64,000 nucleotides of DNA, taken from positions 248,001-312,000 of the forward strand of contig CAWIED010000002.1 of NCBI GenBank assembly GCA_963835085.1, given 5' to 3'. The notes below the pieces were generated by a model that worked only from the letters and a program-made list of their open reading frames with translations, did not search any database and had not been told where the DNA came from. A program made the position numbers and the translations under genes. This document shows, piece by piece, positions 7,446-16,825 of this stretch. The DNA is from JBDIAG01 sp963835085 (GTDB taxonomy: Bacteria > Actinomycetota > Actinomycetes > Actinomycetales > CAWJMD01). Each line of letters begins with the position of its first letter. Position 1 is the stretch's first letter.

Positions 7446-8147
7446 ATGCATCTGACCCACGAGGACAAGGCGTGTGCCCGGCTGCGCAGCGCCGTCCTGG
7501 CCTTCGAACTCCTGCCGGGGGAGCGGCTCAGTGAGCGCGCGCTGGAGTCGATGCTGGGCGCATCGCGCACCCCGATCCGTGCGGCGCTGATGCGTCTGGA
7601 GAACGAAGGACTCGTCCGCAAGGACGAGCGAGGCTGGCAGGTTGCGCCTATCGACGTGGCGGAGGTGCGTGCCGTGATGGAGTACCGCGAAGCGCTGGAG
7701 ACGGCCGTCGTCGTCCGAGCGATCGCTCGGGCCGGAGCTGAGGACGTGGCGGTGCTGCGTGCGATCGCGCAGGCGAGCCGCGACCAGGACGACGAGGAGA
7801 ACGGGCTGCGCGACGGGACGGACTTTCATGTGGCGCTTGCGCGGCTGGCCGGCAACCCATTTCTGACGGATGGGGTGGCAGGTGCCATGACGCGGCTGTT
7901 CCGCACCCGCTGGCTGGGAGTGCGCACACCCGACTCGCGAGCCCGGGCGCGCGCCGAGCATCTGGCGATCGCGGACGCCGTCGCTGCGCGGGACGCGGAC
8001 GGAGCCACCGCCCTGGTCGTATCGCATCTGCAAGGAACCGCCGAGCGACTGCTCGACCTGCTCTCGGCGCAGCGGCTTGGGCCGCGGGGACGTGGCCTCG
8101 TGGTCGTGGAATCAGCACCCGCAGCCGGAGGCCATGCCGCCGGCTGA
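7446..8147 (+). CDS. GntR-family regulator with FCD domain
   Basis: 233 aa. The N-terminal winged helix (about residues 5-70) shows the GntR hallmarks LLPGERLSERALESMLGASR, TPIRAALMRLENEGLV and the wing RGWQVAPI. The C-terminal all-helical FCD ligand-binding part has VMEYREALETAVV, the metal-type motif DFHVALARLAGNPF and a late His-containing helix (RAEHLAIADAVAARD). ATG 7446 has AGGAGG four bases upstream, inside the operator edge, so bound protein could also block translation initiation. It is divergent from the MFS transporter it probably controls. The ligand is probably an organic acid, by family knowledge only. Confidence 0.92.
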   Translation: MHLTHEDKACARLRSAVLAFELLPGERLSERALESMLGASRTPIRAALMRLENEGLVRKDERGWQVAPIDVAEVRAVMEYREALETAVVVRAIARAGAEDVAVLRAIAQASRDQDDEENGLRDGTDFHVALARLAGNPFLTDGVAGAMTRLFRTRWLGVRTPDSRARARAEHLAIADAVAARDADGATALVVSHLQGTAERLLDLLSAQRLGPRGRGLVVVESAPAAGGHAAG

Positions 8148-8388
8148 GAATCGCCTCTCGAGCTCACACCGGCGGCCCGCGCACTTGGCCTAGGTCTTCC
8201 CGGCGCCCACCTTCACACGCAACCGGTCTCACGTGTGCGCAGCTATTTGCGGACCCGAAACATGACGATCCCTGGCCGAAACACGCGACTCCTAGTTTCT
8301 GCGCATCGGGCTGGGGCGAAGAACCCTGCACTCTGCGGCCCGTTCGCCTCGCTCCGTCCGAGCGTCAGACTCCCAGCTAGGAGCACCT

Positions 8389-9774
8389 ATGACCGAATCG
8401 GTTGCCAAGACCTCCACCGGTGGTGAGACCGCGACGCGCACTGTGGCCGCACCTCGCCGGACCGGTCGGTGGATCACCACCTGGGACCCGGAGGACGAGA
8501 CCTTCTGGGACGGTGGCGGCCGTCAGGTGGCTCGCCGCAATCTCATCGTCTCCATCATCGCCGAGCACATCGGCTTCAGCGTCTGGATGCTGTGGAGCAT
8601 CGTGGCCGTGCACCTGAACAAGGTGGGCTTCGCCTTCTCCGACTCAGAACTGTTCTGGCTCGTCGCGATCCCCAGTCTGGTGGGTGCGACTCTGCGGATC
8701 CCTTACACGTTCGCGGTGCCGCTGGTAGGCGGGCGAAACTGGACGGTCATCTCGGCCTCGCTGCTCCTGATCCCTGTCTGTCTGCTCGCCTGGGCGGTCA
8801 GCAATCCCGGTACCTCGTTCACCGTGATGATGGTCGTCGCCGCCACAGCGGGCTTCGGAGGGGGCAACTTCGCCTCCTCGATGTCGAACATCTCGTACTT
8901 CTTCCCAGAGCGCGAAAAAGGTTGGGCCCTAGGCCTCAACGCTGCCGGCGGCAACATCGGCGTCGCCGTGGTGCAGGCTCCCGTCGTCGTCACCGCGATC
9001 GTCCTGGCAGGTGGCGGCATCCATCTGGAGCGCGCCGGTCTGATGTGGATTCCGCTCATCATCATCGCCGCCGTGCTGGGTTGGCGCTTCATGGACAACC
9101 TGGCTCCGGCCAGCGTCGACCTCAAGTCGTCGGCGGGGGCAGCCAAGCACGCTCACACCTGGGTGATGTCGTTGCTCTACGTGGGCACGTTCGGCTCCTT
9201 CATCGGTTACTCCGCCGCGTTCCCGCTGCTCATCACGACGCAGTTCCCCGGCGTCGCGGCCACAAACTACGCCTTCCTCGGCGCGCTGGTGGGCTCGCTC
9301 GCGCGGCCTTTCGGAGGCAAGATCGCCGACCGACTCGGTGGCGCCCGCGTGACGGCCGGGTCATTCGTCGTCATGGGGCTGGGCGTGCTCGGCGCCGTCT
9401 ATGCCGTGTCGCTCGGGAGTTTCGGGCTCTTCCTGATGAGCTTCACGATCCTTTTCGTCGCTACGGGCGTGGGCAACGGGGCGACCTACCGAATGATCCC
9501 CGCCATCTTTCGCAGCCTGGCCGGCGAAGCGGGCGGTTCTGCTCCGGTGCTGACCCGGTTCAGGGCGGAGGCGGCCGCGGCCATCGGCATCATCGCGGCC
9601 ATCGGTGCCTACGGGGGCTTCCTCGTGCCGCGCACCTACGCGTGGTCGACTGCCAGCTTCGGCTCGATCGTGCCCGCCCTCTATCTCTCTGTCGGCGTCT
9701 ACGTGCTGATGTGTCTGCTCACCTGGGCCTGCTACCTCCGGCCCGGAGCCCGGATGGCGGCCGCCAGAGTATGA
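8389..9774 (+). CDS. narK: nitrate/nitrite transporter, NarK/NasA type (MFS)
   Basis: 461 aa, 12 helices, imports nitrate (and possibly nitrite). Nitrate-signature-like segments are seen: GFGGGNFASSMSNISYFFP in the first half and GVGNGATYRMIPAIF in the second, matching the NarK family G-rich motifs. The N-terminal WDPEDETFWDGGGRQVARRN is typical of actinobacterial NarK. ATG 8389 has AGGAG in front. Its stop overlaps the next gene's ATG (ATGA). Upstream, two GAAAC pentamers (8257, 8278) lie 21 bp apart in the 240-bp leader and could be part of a weak GlnR site. First gene of the nitrate assimilation cluster. Confidence 0.93.
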   Translation: MTESVAKTSTGGETATRTVAAPRRTGRWITTWDPEDETFWDGGGRQVARRNLIVSIIAEHIGFSVWMLWSIVAVHLNKVGFAFSDSELFWLVAIPSLVGATLRIPYTFAVPLVGGRNWTVISASLLLIPVCLLAWAVSNPGTSFTVMMVVAATAGFGGGNFASSMSNISYFFPEREKGWALGLNAAGGNIGVAVVQAPVVVTAIVLAGGGIHLERAGLMWIPLIIIAAVLGWRFMDNLAPASVDLKSSAGAAKHAHTWVMSLLYVGTFGSFIGYSAAFPLLITTQFPGVAATNYAFLGALVGSLARPFGGKIADRLGGARVTAGSFVVMGLGVLGAVYAVSLGSFGLFLMSFTILFVATGVGNGATYRMIPAIFRSLAGEAGGSAPVLTRFRAEAAAAIGIIAAIGAYGGFLVPRTYAWSTASFGSIVPALYLSVGVYVLMCLLTWACYLRPGARMAAARV

Positions 9775-11993
9775 CGATCCCTCGGCCGGGGAGCGATACG
9801 CACTGCCCATACTGTGCCCTGCAGTGCGCTATGCGTCTCGACCCGCCCGCCACAGTTTCGACGACCTCGGGCGCGGTCCGATCGCCGACGCCCGGCGCGC
9901 CGGCCTCGATGCCGATAGTGGGGCCGATCGGCCCGCCGGTAGTGGTCACCGGTCGCGACTTTCCCACCAACCGAAAGGGCCTCTGCCAGAAGGGGTGGAC
10001 GAGTGCCGACGTGCTGCGCGCTGCCGACCGGCTCACCACTCCGCTGATCCGCTCGGGGCGCGGCTGGCTCGAGCCGGCAAGCTGGGACGAAGCCCTCGAC
10101 AAGATCGCTCACACGTTGCAACGGATCTCGTCCGAGACCGGCCCGGAGTCGTTGGCAGTCTTCGGCAGCGGCGGCCTTACCAACGAAAAGGCTTATGCCC
10201 TAGGTAAGTTCGCCCGCATCATACTCAAGACGCCGTTCATCGACTACAACGGCCGGTTCTGCATGTCGTCGGCAGCGGCCGCTGCCAACCGGGCCTTCGG
10301 GCTCGACCGCGGCCTGCCGTTTCCCTTGGCCGACCTCGACGACGCCGATGCCGTGCTCCTGCTGGGCAGCAATGTCTCCGAGACGATGCCTCCCTTCGTG
10401 CAACATCTGGCACGCGTGCGCGACAAAGGCGGCCTTGTGGTCGTGGACCCACGGCGCTCGCCCACGGCAGCACTCACCGACGACGGCTGTGGCTTCCATC
10501 TGCAGCCCGTGCCGGGCACTGACCTCGTCGTGCTGCAGGGGCTGTTGCATGTGCTGTTCGCCGAGAACCTCTGCGACGATGCCTATCTCGCGACCAGAGT
10601 GGACGGCGTGCAAGAGGTCATGGCCTCCGTCACCACCTGGTGGCCCGAGCGGGTCGAGCAGGTCAGTGGAGTGCCGGCGGGAGATCTGCGCAGGGTCGCA
10701 AGACTGTTCGCGGCCCGTTCGCCGCGCCACGGTCGAGGTGGGGTGGTGCTCACCGGCCGCGGCGTGGAACAGAGCAGCCAAGGCACGGCAACCGTGGCAG
10801 CCGCCATCAATCTCACCCTGGCGCTCGGCCTGCCGGGCCGTCCACACAGCGGTTATGGTGCCATCACCGGCCAGGGCAACGGTCAGGGCGGACGAGAGCA
10901 CGGGCAGAAGGCAGACCAGCTTCCCGGCTACCGCTCCATCTGCGATCCGGCCGCGCGCCGGCAGGTGGCCAAGGTCTGGGGCGTGGACCCCGAGTCGCTC
11001 CCCGGCCCGGGCGTGCCAGCCATGGCATTGCTTGACAGGGTGGGCCGTCCGGGGGGAGTCAGGTCTCTGCTCGTACACGGCAGCAATCTTGTGGTCAGCG
11101 TGCCCAATAGCGAGCGGCTCCGGCAGCGGTTGAGAGCGCTCGACCTCTTCGTCGTCTGCGATGTGGTGCCGTCTGAGACCGCGCTGCTCGCGGATGTGGT
11201 TCTCCCCGTGACCCAATGGGCCGAGGAGGAAGGCACGATGACTTCTCTCGAAGGGCGCATCATCCGCCGCCGGAAGGCGATCGACCCACCGCAGGGCGTG
11301 CGCACCGAGCTGCAGATCTTGCACGACCTCGCCGAACGGCTCGGCGTGCCAACCGGTTTCGACACCGACCCCAGCGCGGTGTTCGACGAGTTGGCGCGAG
11401 CCAGCCAAGGCGGCGTGGCCGACTATTCGGGGGTGTCCTATGCGCGTCTGGACGCCGGGGACGAGCTGTTCTGGCCCGTGCCCTCCCCTGACAGCAACGG
11501 CACGCCGCGGGTCTTCACGGAGTCTTTCGCCACCCCGAACGGCCGAGCCCAGATGGCGGTCACCGAGCATCACGGCCCGAGTGACGACCTGCGCGTCGAC
11601 GCGCCCGTCTATCTGCTGACCGGCCGGGTGCTGCAGCACTATCAGTCAGGCGCTCAGACCCGGCGGGTGCCGGCCCTGGCCGAAGCCGTCGGAGAGCCGT
11701 TCGGGGAGATCCACCCACTGCTTGCCGCACGGCATGGCATCGACGAAGGGACCCCGATGCGTCTGGTGACCGGTCGCGGCGAGGTCGTGGTGACCTGTCG
11801 GTTCAGCGTGGGGATCCGGCCGGACTGCGTCTTCGTGCCCTTCCACTGGAGCGGGGAGGGCAGCGTCAATCGCGCCACAAGCGATGTCACCGACCCCACC
11901 TCGGGGATGCCCGAGCTCAAGGTCTGCGCCGTGTCGGTGCACCCGGCTGCGAGTACGCCGACCACAGCGTACGAACCGTCCGCCCGAGCATGA
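9771..11993 (+). CDS. nasC: assimilatory nitrate reductase catalytic subunit (molybdopterin, 4Fe-4S)
   Basis: 740 aa; reduces nitrate to nitrite in the cytosol. The N-terminal 4Fe-4S ligands are CPYCALQC plus Cys in KGLCQKGWTS. The bis-MGD domains follow: SLAVFGSGGLTNEKAY, GRFCMSSAAAAANRAFG, VLLLGSNVSETMPPF, GYGAITGQGNGQGGREHGQ, and the C-terminal molydopterin-dinucleotide domain (VYLLTGRVLQHYQSGAQTRR). The start at 9771 overlaps the transporter stop and precedes the cluster motif by about ten residues. The frame is open much further upstream, but only as an out-of-frame shadow of the transporter. Electrons probably come from the FAD/BFD protein encoded next. Confidence 0.95.
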   Translation: MTIPRPGSDTHCPYCALQCAMRLDPPATVSTTSGAVRSPTPGAPASMPIVGPIGPPVVVTGRDFPTNRKGLCQKGWTSADVLRAADRLTTPLIRSGRGWLEPASWDEALDKIAHTLQRISSETGPESLAVFGSGGLTNEKAYALGKFARIILKTPFIDYNGRFCMSSAAAAANRAFGLDRGLPFPLADLDDADAVLLLGSNVSETMPPFVQHLARVRDKGGLVVVDPRRSPTAALTDDGCGFHLQPVPGTDLVVLQGLLHVLFAENLCDDAYLATRVDGVQEVMASVTTWWPERVEQVSGVPAGDLRRVARLFAARSPRHGRGGVVLTGRGVEQSSQGTATVAAAINLTLALGLPGRPHSGYGAITGQGNGQGGREHGQKADQLPGYRSICDPAARRQVAKVWGVDPESLPGPGVPAMALLDRVGRPGGVRSLLVHGSNLVVSVPNSERLRQRLRALDLFVVCDVVPSETALLADVVLPVTQWAEEEGTMTSLEGRIIRRRKAIDPPQGVRTELQILHDLAERLGVPTGFDTDPSAVFDELARASQGGVADYSGVSYARLDAGDELFWPVPSPDSNGTPRVFTESFATPNGRAQMAVTEHHGPSDDLRVDAPVYLLTGRVLQHYQSGAQTRRVPALAEAVGEPFGEIHPLLAARHGIDEGTPMRLVTGRGEVVVTCRFSVGIRPDCVFVPFHWSGEGSVNRATSDVTDPTSGMPELKVCAVSVHPAASTPTTAYEPSARA

Positions 11994-12006
11994 CGGGAGC
12001 CAGCAG

Positions 12007-13587
12007 ATGAGGGTCGTAGTGATCGGCAACGGCATGGTCGGCTCGCGACTCGTGGAGGATCTGCTGCGGCACGATCCCGACGGTTCGCGGTTCGCTGTCA
12101 CGGTGCTGGGGGCCGAGCCCTACCAGCCCTACAACCGCGTGTTGCTCACCGAGGTGGTCGCCGGCCGGGCCGACGTCGCCTCGATCGGCTTGCCCGCGCA
12201 GCAGGAGCAGGAGGGCCGGCTCGCGGTGCTCACGGGGGTGGGTGCGCTGCGACTCGACCGTGACGCCAAGCAGCTGCTCGACTCCGACGGCCACGTCCAC
12301 GACTACGACGTCGTGGTATTCGCCACTGGGGCCGCCGCCAGCCGTCCGAGCCTGTCCGGGCTTCAGGATTGTTCGAGCGGAGTGCACGTGCTGCGCGATC
12401 TCGACGACACTCGAGGTCTGCTGGCCGCCGCCCGTAACGCCGGCACGGCGGTCGTGCTGGGCTCGGGTGTGCTCGGAGTGGAGGTCGCCTGCGGACTCGC
12501 CGGCAGAGGACTCGGCGTCACCCTGCTCGGCCGGGGCCGAGTGATGGACCGGCAGTTCGGCGACGCGGCCTCGCAGGCATTGAGCACCGGCCTTGCCACC
12601 GCCGGGGTCGCCACCGTGCACGGCCGCACCGTCGAGGTCGCCGCCGGGCACGATGGCAGGTTCGCGGGGGTCACGGTGGACGGGCAGCCCGTCTGGGCCG
12701 ACCTGCTCGTGCTCAGCTGCGGAACCGCGCCGCGTGTCGGCCTGGCTGTCGCCGCAGGCCTGCCCACCCGTCGCGGCATCGTCACCGACGCCGGGTTCGC
12801 CAGCCCGGACGACCCGTCGGTCTTCGCCATCGGCGACTGCGCAGAGCCACCCGAGGGCGCCAGCGGACTCATAGCGCAGGGCTGGGATCAGGCCCGGCTG
12901 CTCGCCAGGCGGCTCACCGAGGTGGCCGACACCGGCTGGCCGGGACGATCCCGAAGCGCTCTGTCCGAACGCAGCAACCCCAGCCAGGTCGACGCGGGGC
13001 CCGCGGCGGCTTCAACCGTGGTCAAGGTCAAGTCGGACCGAGTCGCGGCGGTGGCCATGGGCGAGGCCGGACCGGCCCGGCGCTCCGGCGACCGCCGCCT
13101 GGTGCTGGCCGATCCCGAGGCCGGTCGCCATGTCGAAGTGGTGGTCCGGGGCGACACCCTGGTGGGAGCGATCTGCATCGGCGACGCCGCTCTGGCCGCA
13201 GACCTCACGGCCACCTTCGGTCGGCGCACACCCATTCCCGTCGATCCGGCACTCTCGCTTGTGCGTCAGGTGCCAGGCCTGGCCACAGCCCAGCCGAGCA
13301 CGACGTCGCTCACCAGATTGCCCGGCCGGGCCACCATCTGCCGCTGCAACGGCGTCAGCAAGGGCGACATCGTGGCGTGTTGGCGCGAGGGCGCCCGAAC
13401 GGTCGAGGAAGTCGCGGGCAGAACCAGGGCGACCACCGGATGCGGAACCTGCACGCGCACCGTGGGCGACGTGCTCGACTGGGTGGCCGCCGCTGAGGGC
13501 GTGCCGGACGACGAGCGTCCCCAGCGGGCCGGGCACCACTGTCCATCGGGCTCACAGTCGCCGGGCCCGGCGGAGAGAGTCTCTTAG
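12007..13587 (+). CDS. nasB: FAD-dependent NAD(P)H oxidoreductase with C-terminal BFD [2Fe-2S] domain (NasB-like)
   Basis: 526 aa. The FAD-binding N-terminus VVVIGNGMVGSRLVEDLL, NAD-binding VVLGSGVLGVEVACGLAGRG and the closing FAD motif VFAIGDCAEPP mark a pyridine nucleotide-disulfide reductase. Residues from about 440 carry a BFD-like iron-sulfur domain with four Cys (CRCNGVSKGD and TTGCGTCTRTV). Compared with NirB it lacks the sulfite-reductase domains, so it looks like the electron-transfer partner that feeds NasC. ATG 12007 is preceded by GGGAGCCAGCAG. It lies 13 bp after nasC, so cotranscription is likely. The symbol is by analogy. Confidence 0.85.
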   Translation: MRVVVIGNGMVGSRLVEDLLRHDPDGSRFAVTVLGAEPYQPYNRVLLTEVVAGRADVASIGLPAQQEQEGRLAVLTGVGALRLDRDAKQLLDSDGHVHDYDVVVFATGAAASRPSLSGLQDCSSGVHVLRDLDDTRGLLAAARNAGTAVVLGSGVLGVEVACGLAGRGLGVTLLGRGRVMDRQFGDAASQALSTGLATAGVATVHGRTVEVAAGHDGRFAGVTVDGQPVWADLLVLSCGTAPRVGLAVAAGLPTRRGIVTDAGFASPDDPSVFAIGDCAEPPEGASGLIAQGWDQARLLARRLTEVADTGWPGRSRSALSERSNPSQVDAGPAAASTVVKVKSDRVAAVAMGEAGPARRSGDRRLVLADPEAGRHVEVVVRGDTLVGAICIGDAALAADLTATFGRRTPIPVDPALSLVRQVPGLATAQPSTTSLTRLPGRATICRCNGVSKGDIVACWREGARTVEEVAGRTRATTGCGTCTRTVGDVLDWVAAAEGVPDDERPQRAGHHCPSGSQSPGPAERVS

Positions 13588-13594
13588 CACTGCC

Positions 13595-13632
13595 GAAACA
13601 TCAGCGGTGCAGCGGCGTAACACGCGTTTTCT
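13595..13632 (+). promoter_or_regulatory. candidate GlnR/nitrogen-control site upstream of nirB
   Basis: Pentamers GAAAC, GGTGC, GTAAC and TTTCT are spaced by exactly 6 bases each, matching the actinobacterial GlnR pattern GTnAC-n6-GaAAC repeated at helical intervals (two of the four are good matches). It lies about 150 bp before nirB. GlnR control of nir genes is established in Streptomyces and mycobacteria; its presence here is inference. Confidence 0.45.
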
Positions 13633-13779
13633 ACGGTCGTCGACAGATCAGCATCCCCGGCGGGCCTTGCGCCCGTGGAGCGGGTGCCGCGGGGTTCCGA
13701 ACGCGGTACAGCCGCTTCCTACGGCTCGCAGCTGCCGGCGCCGACGCGGGAAAGTCTCGACCCCGGAAGAAGGTGACAG

Positions 13780-16377
13780 ATGGCTTTGCAACCCTCCAGG
13801 CACGTCGTCGTGGTCGGTGGCGGCATGGTGGCCCATCGCTTCGTGGAGGCGATGCTCGATCGCGACATCGACACGACCTGGCGCATCACTGTGCTGGCCG
13901 AGGAGCCCCGTGCTCCCTATGACCGGGTGGCGCTGACCAGTTACTTCACGGGTCGTGACCCCGAAGACCTCGCGCTGGGTGGTGCAGAACTGTGGCAGCA
14001 CCCGCACGTCTCGCTCCTGCGCGGGCAGACGGTGACCCGCATCGACCGCGAGGCCAAGCAGGTACACACCGCCCGCGGAATGAGCCTCGACTACGACGAG
14101 CTCGTGCTCGCCACGGGCTCGTCCGCCTTCCTGCCGCCGGTGCCCGGCAACGACCTGCCGGGAGTGTTCGTCTATCGCACCATCGACGACGTGGCGGCCC
14201 TGCGGATCTGGGTGGAACGGCGTGCCGCCGACGTCGGTCGGCAGGTGCGCGGCGTGGTGGTAGGCGGCGGCCTGCTGGGGCTTGAGGCGGCCGGTGCCCT
14301 GCAGGCCCTGGGTGCCCAGAGCACGGTGGTGGAATTCGCGCCGCGGCTCATGCCCTTGCAGGTCGACGCCGGCGGAGGTGAGGCTCTGGCACGACTCGTC
14401 CGCGGGCTGGGTGTGCAGGTGCGCACCGCGACGGCGACTTCCAAGCTGCTGCCGGACAAAGCCGGCCGGGTCGCACGCGTCGAGCTGAGTGAGGGCGACC
14501 CGCTCGCCACCGACGTCGTGCTGTTCGCCACCGGGGTGCGTCCTCGCGACGATCTGGCCAGGCAGTCGGGACTGGCGGTGGGCGAGCGCGGCGGTATGGT
14601 CGTCGACGACCACTGCCAGAGCCCGGACGACGAGAACGTCTGGGCGATCGGCGAGGTCGCGTGCATCGGGGGCCGCTGCCTGGGGCTGGTGGCCCCGGGC
14701 TACTCCATGGCCGAGGTCGTGGTCGACCGGCTGCTCGGCGGTCGCGCGACCTTCCCCGGCGCAGACCTGTCGACCAAGCTCAAGCTGCTCGGGGTCGACG
14801 TCGCCTCCTTCGGCGACGCCTTCGCCACCAGCGAGGGCGCGCTCGAGGTGGTCTACGCCGACCCGGTGGCGGGCGTCTACTCGAAGGTCGTGCTCTCCAA
14901 CGACGCCAAGGTGCTGCTCGGCGGCATCCTCGTGGGTGACGCGTCGGCCTATGCGTCGTTGCGTCCCATGGTGGGTCGCGAGCTGGGCTGCGACCCGGTG
15001 ACCTACCTGGTGGGTGAGGCGCGGCTCGGCGCGGGAGCAGCCTCGCCCGAACTGCCCGACGACGCCTCGGTCTGCTCATGCAACAACGTCTCGGCCGGCC
15101 GCATCCGGCAGGCGGTGAGCGACGGTGGGTGCGCCGACGTGGCCATCGTGAAGGCGTGTACCAAGGCGGGCACCAGCTGTGGATCGTGTCTGCCCCTGGT
15201 GAAGAAGCTCGTCACGACCGAGCTGACCAAGGCCGGGGTGGCCGTCTCCACCGCGATGTGCGAGCACTTCGAGCTGTCGCGAGCCCAGCTGTACGACGCG
15301 GTCCGGGTCAGTGGCGTCACGACCTTCGATGAGATCGTCGTCCGGTTCGCCAGCTCGAAGGACGCTCGCGGCTGCGACATCTGCAAGCCCGCGATCGCCT
15401 CGATCCTGTCGACCACCGCGCCGGGCCACGTGCTCGACGGCGGCCGCGCCGCCCTGCAGGACACCAACGACCATGTGATGGCCAACCTGCAGAAGGACGG
15501 CACGTACTCGGTGGTGCCCCGCATCCCCGGTGGAGAGGTCACGCCGGCCGGACTCATCGCCATCGGGCAGGTGGCAGCAGACTTCGGCCTGTACACAAAG
15601 ATCACCGGCGGCCAACGCATCGACCTGTTCGGAGCGCGCATCGAACAGCTGCCCCAGATCTGGAGGAGGCTGGTAGACGCGGGCTTCGAGTCAGGTCACG
15701 CCTACGGAAAGTCGCTGCGGACGGTGAAATCGTGTGTTGGCTCCACGTGGTGCCGGTTCGGCGTCCAGGACTCTGTGGGGTTGGCCGTGATGCTCGAGCT
15801 GCGCTATCGCGGGTTGCGCTCGCCGCACAAGCTCAAGCTGGGCGTCTCGGGGTGCGCGCGCGAATGCGCGGAGGCCCGCGGCAAGGACGTGGGAGTCATC
15901 GCCACCGAGAACGGCTGGAACGTGTACGTAGGCGGCAACGGTGGCTTCACCCCGCGGCACGCGCAACTGCTCGCTGAAGACCTCGACACCGAGACGCTCG
16001 TGCGCACGATCGACCGCTTTCTCATGTACTACATCCGCACAGCCGACCGGTTGCAGCGCAGCGCACCGTGGCTGGAAGACCTGGAAGGTGGGCTCGACAC
16101 CCTGCGGGCAGTGGTACTGGACGATTCCCTCGGCATCGCCGCGGACCTGGACGACGCGATGCGCAAGCACGTAGACAGCTACTCCGATGAATGGCGCGAC
16201 ACTCTCGAAGATCCCGACAAGCTGCGTCGGTTCGCCTCATTCGTCAACGCCCCCGACACCCCCGACCCGTCGCTGGCCTATGTGGTGGAGCGAGGTCAGC
16301 CGCGCCCGGCGACAGCCGCCGAGCGCTCATCGGGCACTCTGGTAGCCGGCCCCGTGCTGCCGGTGCGTAGCTCATGA
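13780..16377 (+). CDS. nirB: nitrite reductase (NADH), large subunit
   Basis: 865 aa; reduces nitrite to ammonium in the cytosol. Order: FAD domain (VVVVGGGMVAHRFVEAML), NAD domain (GVVVGGGLLGLEAAGALQ), BFD-like 2Fe-2S region (VCSCNNVSAGR and GTSCGSCLPL), a second Cys-rich segment (DARGCDICKPAI), then the nitrite/sulfite reductase halves with siroheme/4Fe-4S ligands CVGSTWCRFG and GCARECAEARGKD. Length fits the family (about 840-870). ATG 13780 has AAGGTG upstream. NirD follows after about 60 bp. One nitrite needs six electrons from NADH; siroheme supply is discussed under the HemD gene. Confidence 0.97.
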   Translation: MALQPSRHVVVVGGGMVAHRFVEAMLDRDIDTTWRITVLAEEPRAPYDRVALTSYFTGRDPEDLALGGAELWQHPHVSLLRGQTVTRIDREAKQVHTARGMSLDYDELVLATGSSAFLPPVPGNDLPGVFVYRTIDDVAALRIWVERRAADVGRQVRGVVVGGGLLGLEAAGALQALGAQSTVVEFAPRLMPLQVDAGGGEALARLVRGLGVQVRTATATSKLLPDKAGRVARVELSEGDPLATDVVLFATGVRPRDDLARQSGLAVGERGGMVVDDHCQSPDDENVWAIGEVACIGGRCLGLVAPGYSMAEVVVDRLLGGRATFPGADLSTKLKLLGVDVASFGDAFATSEGALEVVYADPVAGVYSKVVLSNDAKVLLGGILVGDASAYASLRPMVGRELGCDPVTYLVGEARLGAGAASPELPDDASVCSCNNVSAGRIRQAVSDGGCADVAIVKACTKAGTSCGSCLPLVKKLVTTELTKAGVAVSTAMCEHFELSRAQLYDAVRVSGVTTFDEIVVRFASSKDARGCDICKPAIASILSTTAPGHVLDGGRAALQDTNDHVMANLQKDGTYSVVPRIPGGEVTPAGLIAIGQVAADFGLYTKITGGQRIDLFGARIEQLPQIWRRLVDAGFESGHAYGKSLRTVKSCVGSTWCRFGVQDSVGLAVMLELRYRGLRSPHKLKLGVSGCARECAEARGKDVGVIATENGWNVYVGGNGGFTPRHAQLLAEDLDTETLVRTIDRFLMYYIRTADRLQRSAPWLEDLEGGLDTLRAVVLDDSLGIAADLDDAMRKHVDSYSDEWRDTLEDPDKLRRFASFVNAPDTPDPSLAYVVERGQPRPATAAERSSGTLVAGPVLPVRSS

Positions 16378-16435
16378 CACCCGACAGCCGGACGCCGATC
16401 CAGGCACCCGGATCGTGCTCGACGAGGGAGAGAAG

Positions 16436-16825
16436 ATGACCGCCCACTGGACAGACGTGTGTCACGTCGACGACCTCGATGTTGAACGCGGGGTCGCCGC
16501 TCTCATCGACGGAGAGCAGGTGGCCCTGTTCAAGCTGGTCGACTCCTGTGTGCACGCGGTGCAGCACCTCGACCCGGTCAGCGGCGCCCACGTGCTGGCC
16601 CGCGGCATCGTGGGCTCGCGTGCCGGTCGGCCCACCATCTGTTCGCCCGTCTACAAGCAGGTGTATGACCTGCAGACCGGTGAATGCCTCGAGGCCTTAG
16701 GGGCCAGCCCGCAACCACTTCGATGCTGGCCGTGCAGGGTGGCGCATGGTCGGGTCTGGGTGCGCATCGACGATGCTGAGCTGGCGAGCCCGGCGCTTGG
16801 CGAGCGACACCCCGTTGCCTCGTGA
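16436..16825 (+). CDS. nirD: nitrite reductase (NADH), small subunit
   Basis: 129 aa, a Rieske-like beta-barrel subunit that pairs with NirB. It reads WTDVCHVDDLDVERGVAALI, QVALFKLVDSCVHAVQHLDPVSG and RVWVRIDD at the end, as in NirD. The canonical Rieske Cys/His ligand pairs are not all present, as is usual in NirD, which generally binds no cluster. ATG 16436 follows GGGAGAGAA; an in-frame GTG at 16415 is possible but lacks a good site. Its TGA overlaps the next gene's GTG. Confidence 0.92.
   Translation: MTAHWTDVCHVDDLDVERGVAALIDGEQVALFKLVDSCVHAVQHLDPVSGAHVLARGIVGSRAGRPTICSPVYKQVYDLQTGECLEALGASPQPLRCWPCRVAHGRVWVRIDDAELASPALGERHPVAS

Noticed and set aside
8469..9770. An open frame running continuously into the nitrate reductase gene, which could suggest a 1174-aa protein
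   Set aside because: This part is the shifted frame of the NarK gene; it is Arg-rich and has no domain. The Fe-S motif and the ATGA overlap put the real start at 9771.
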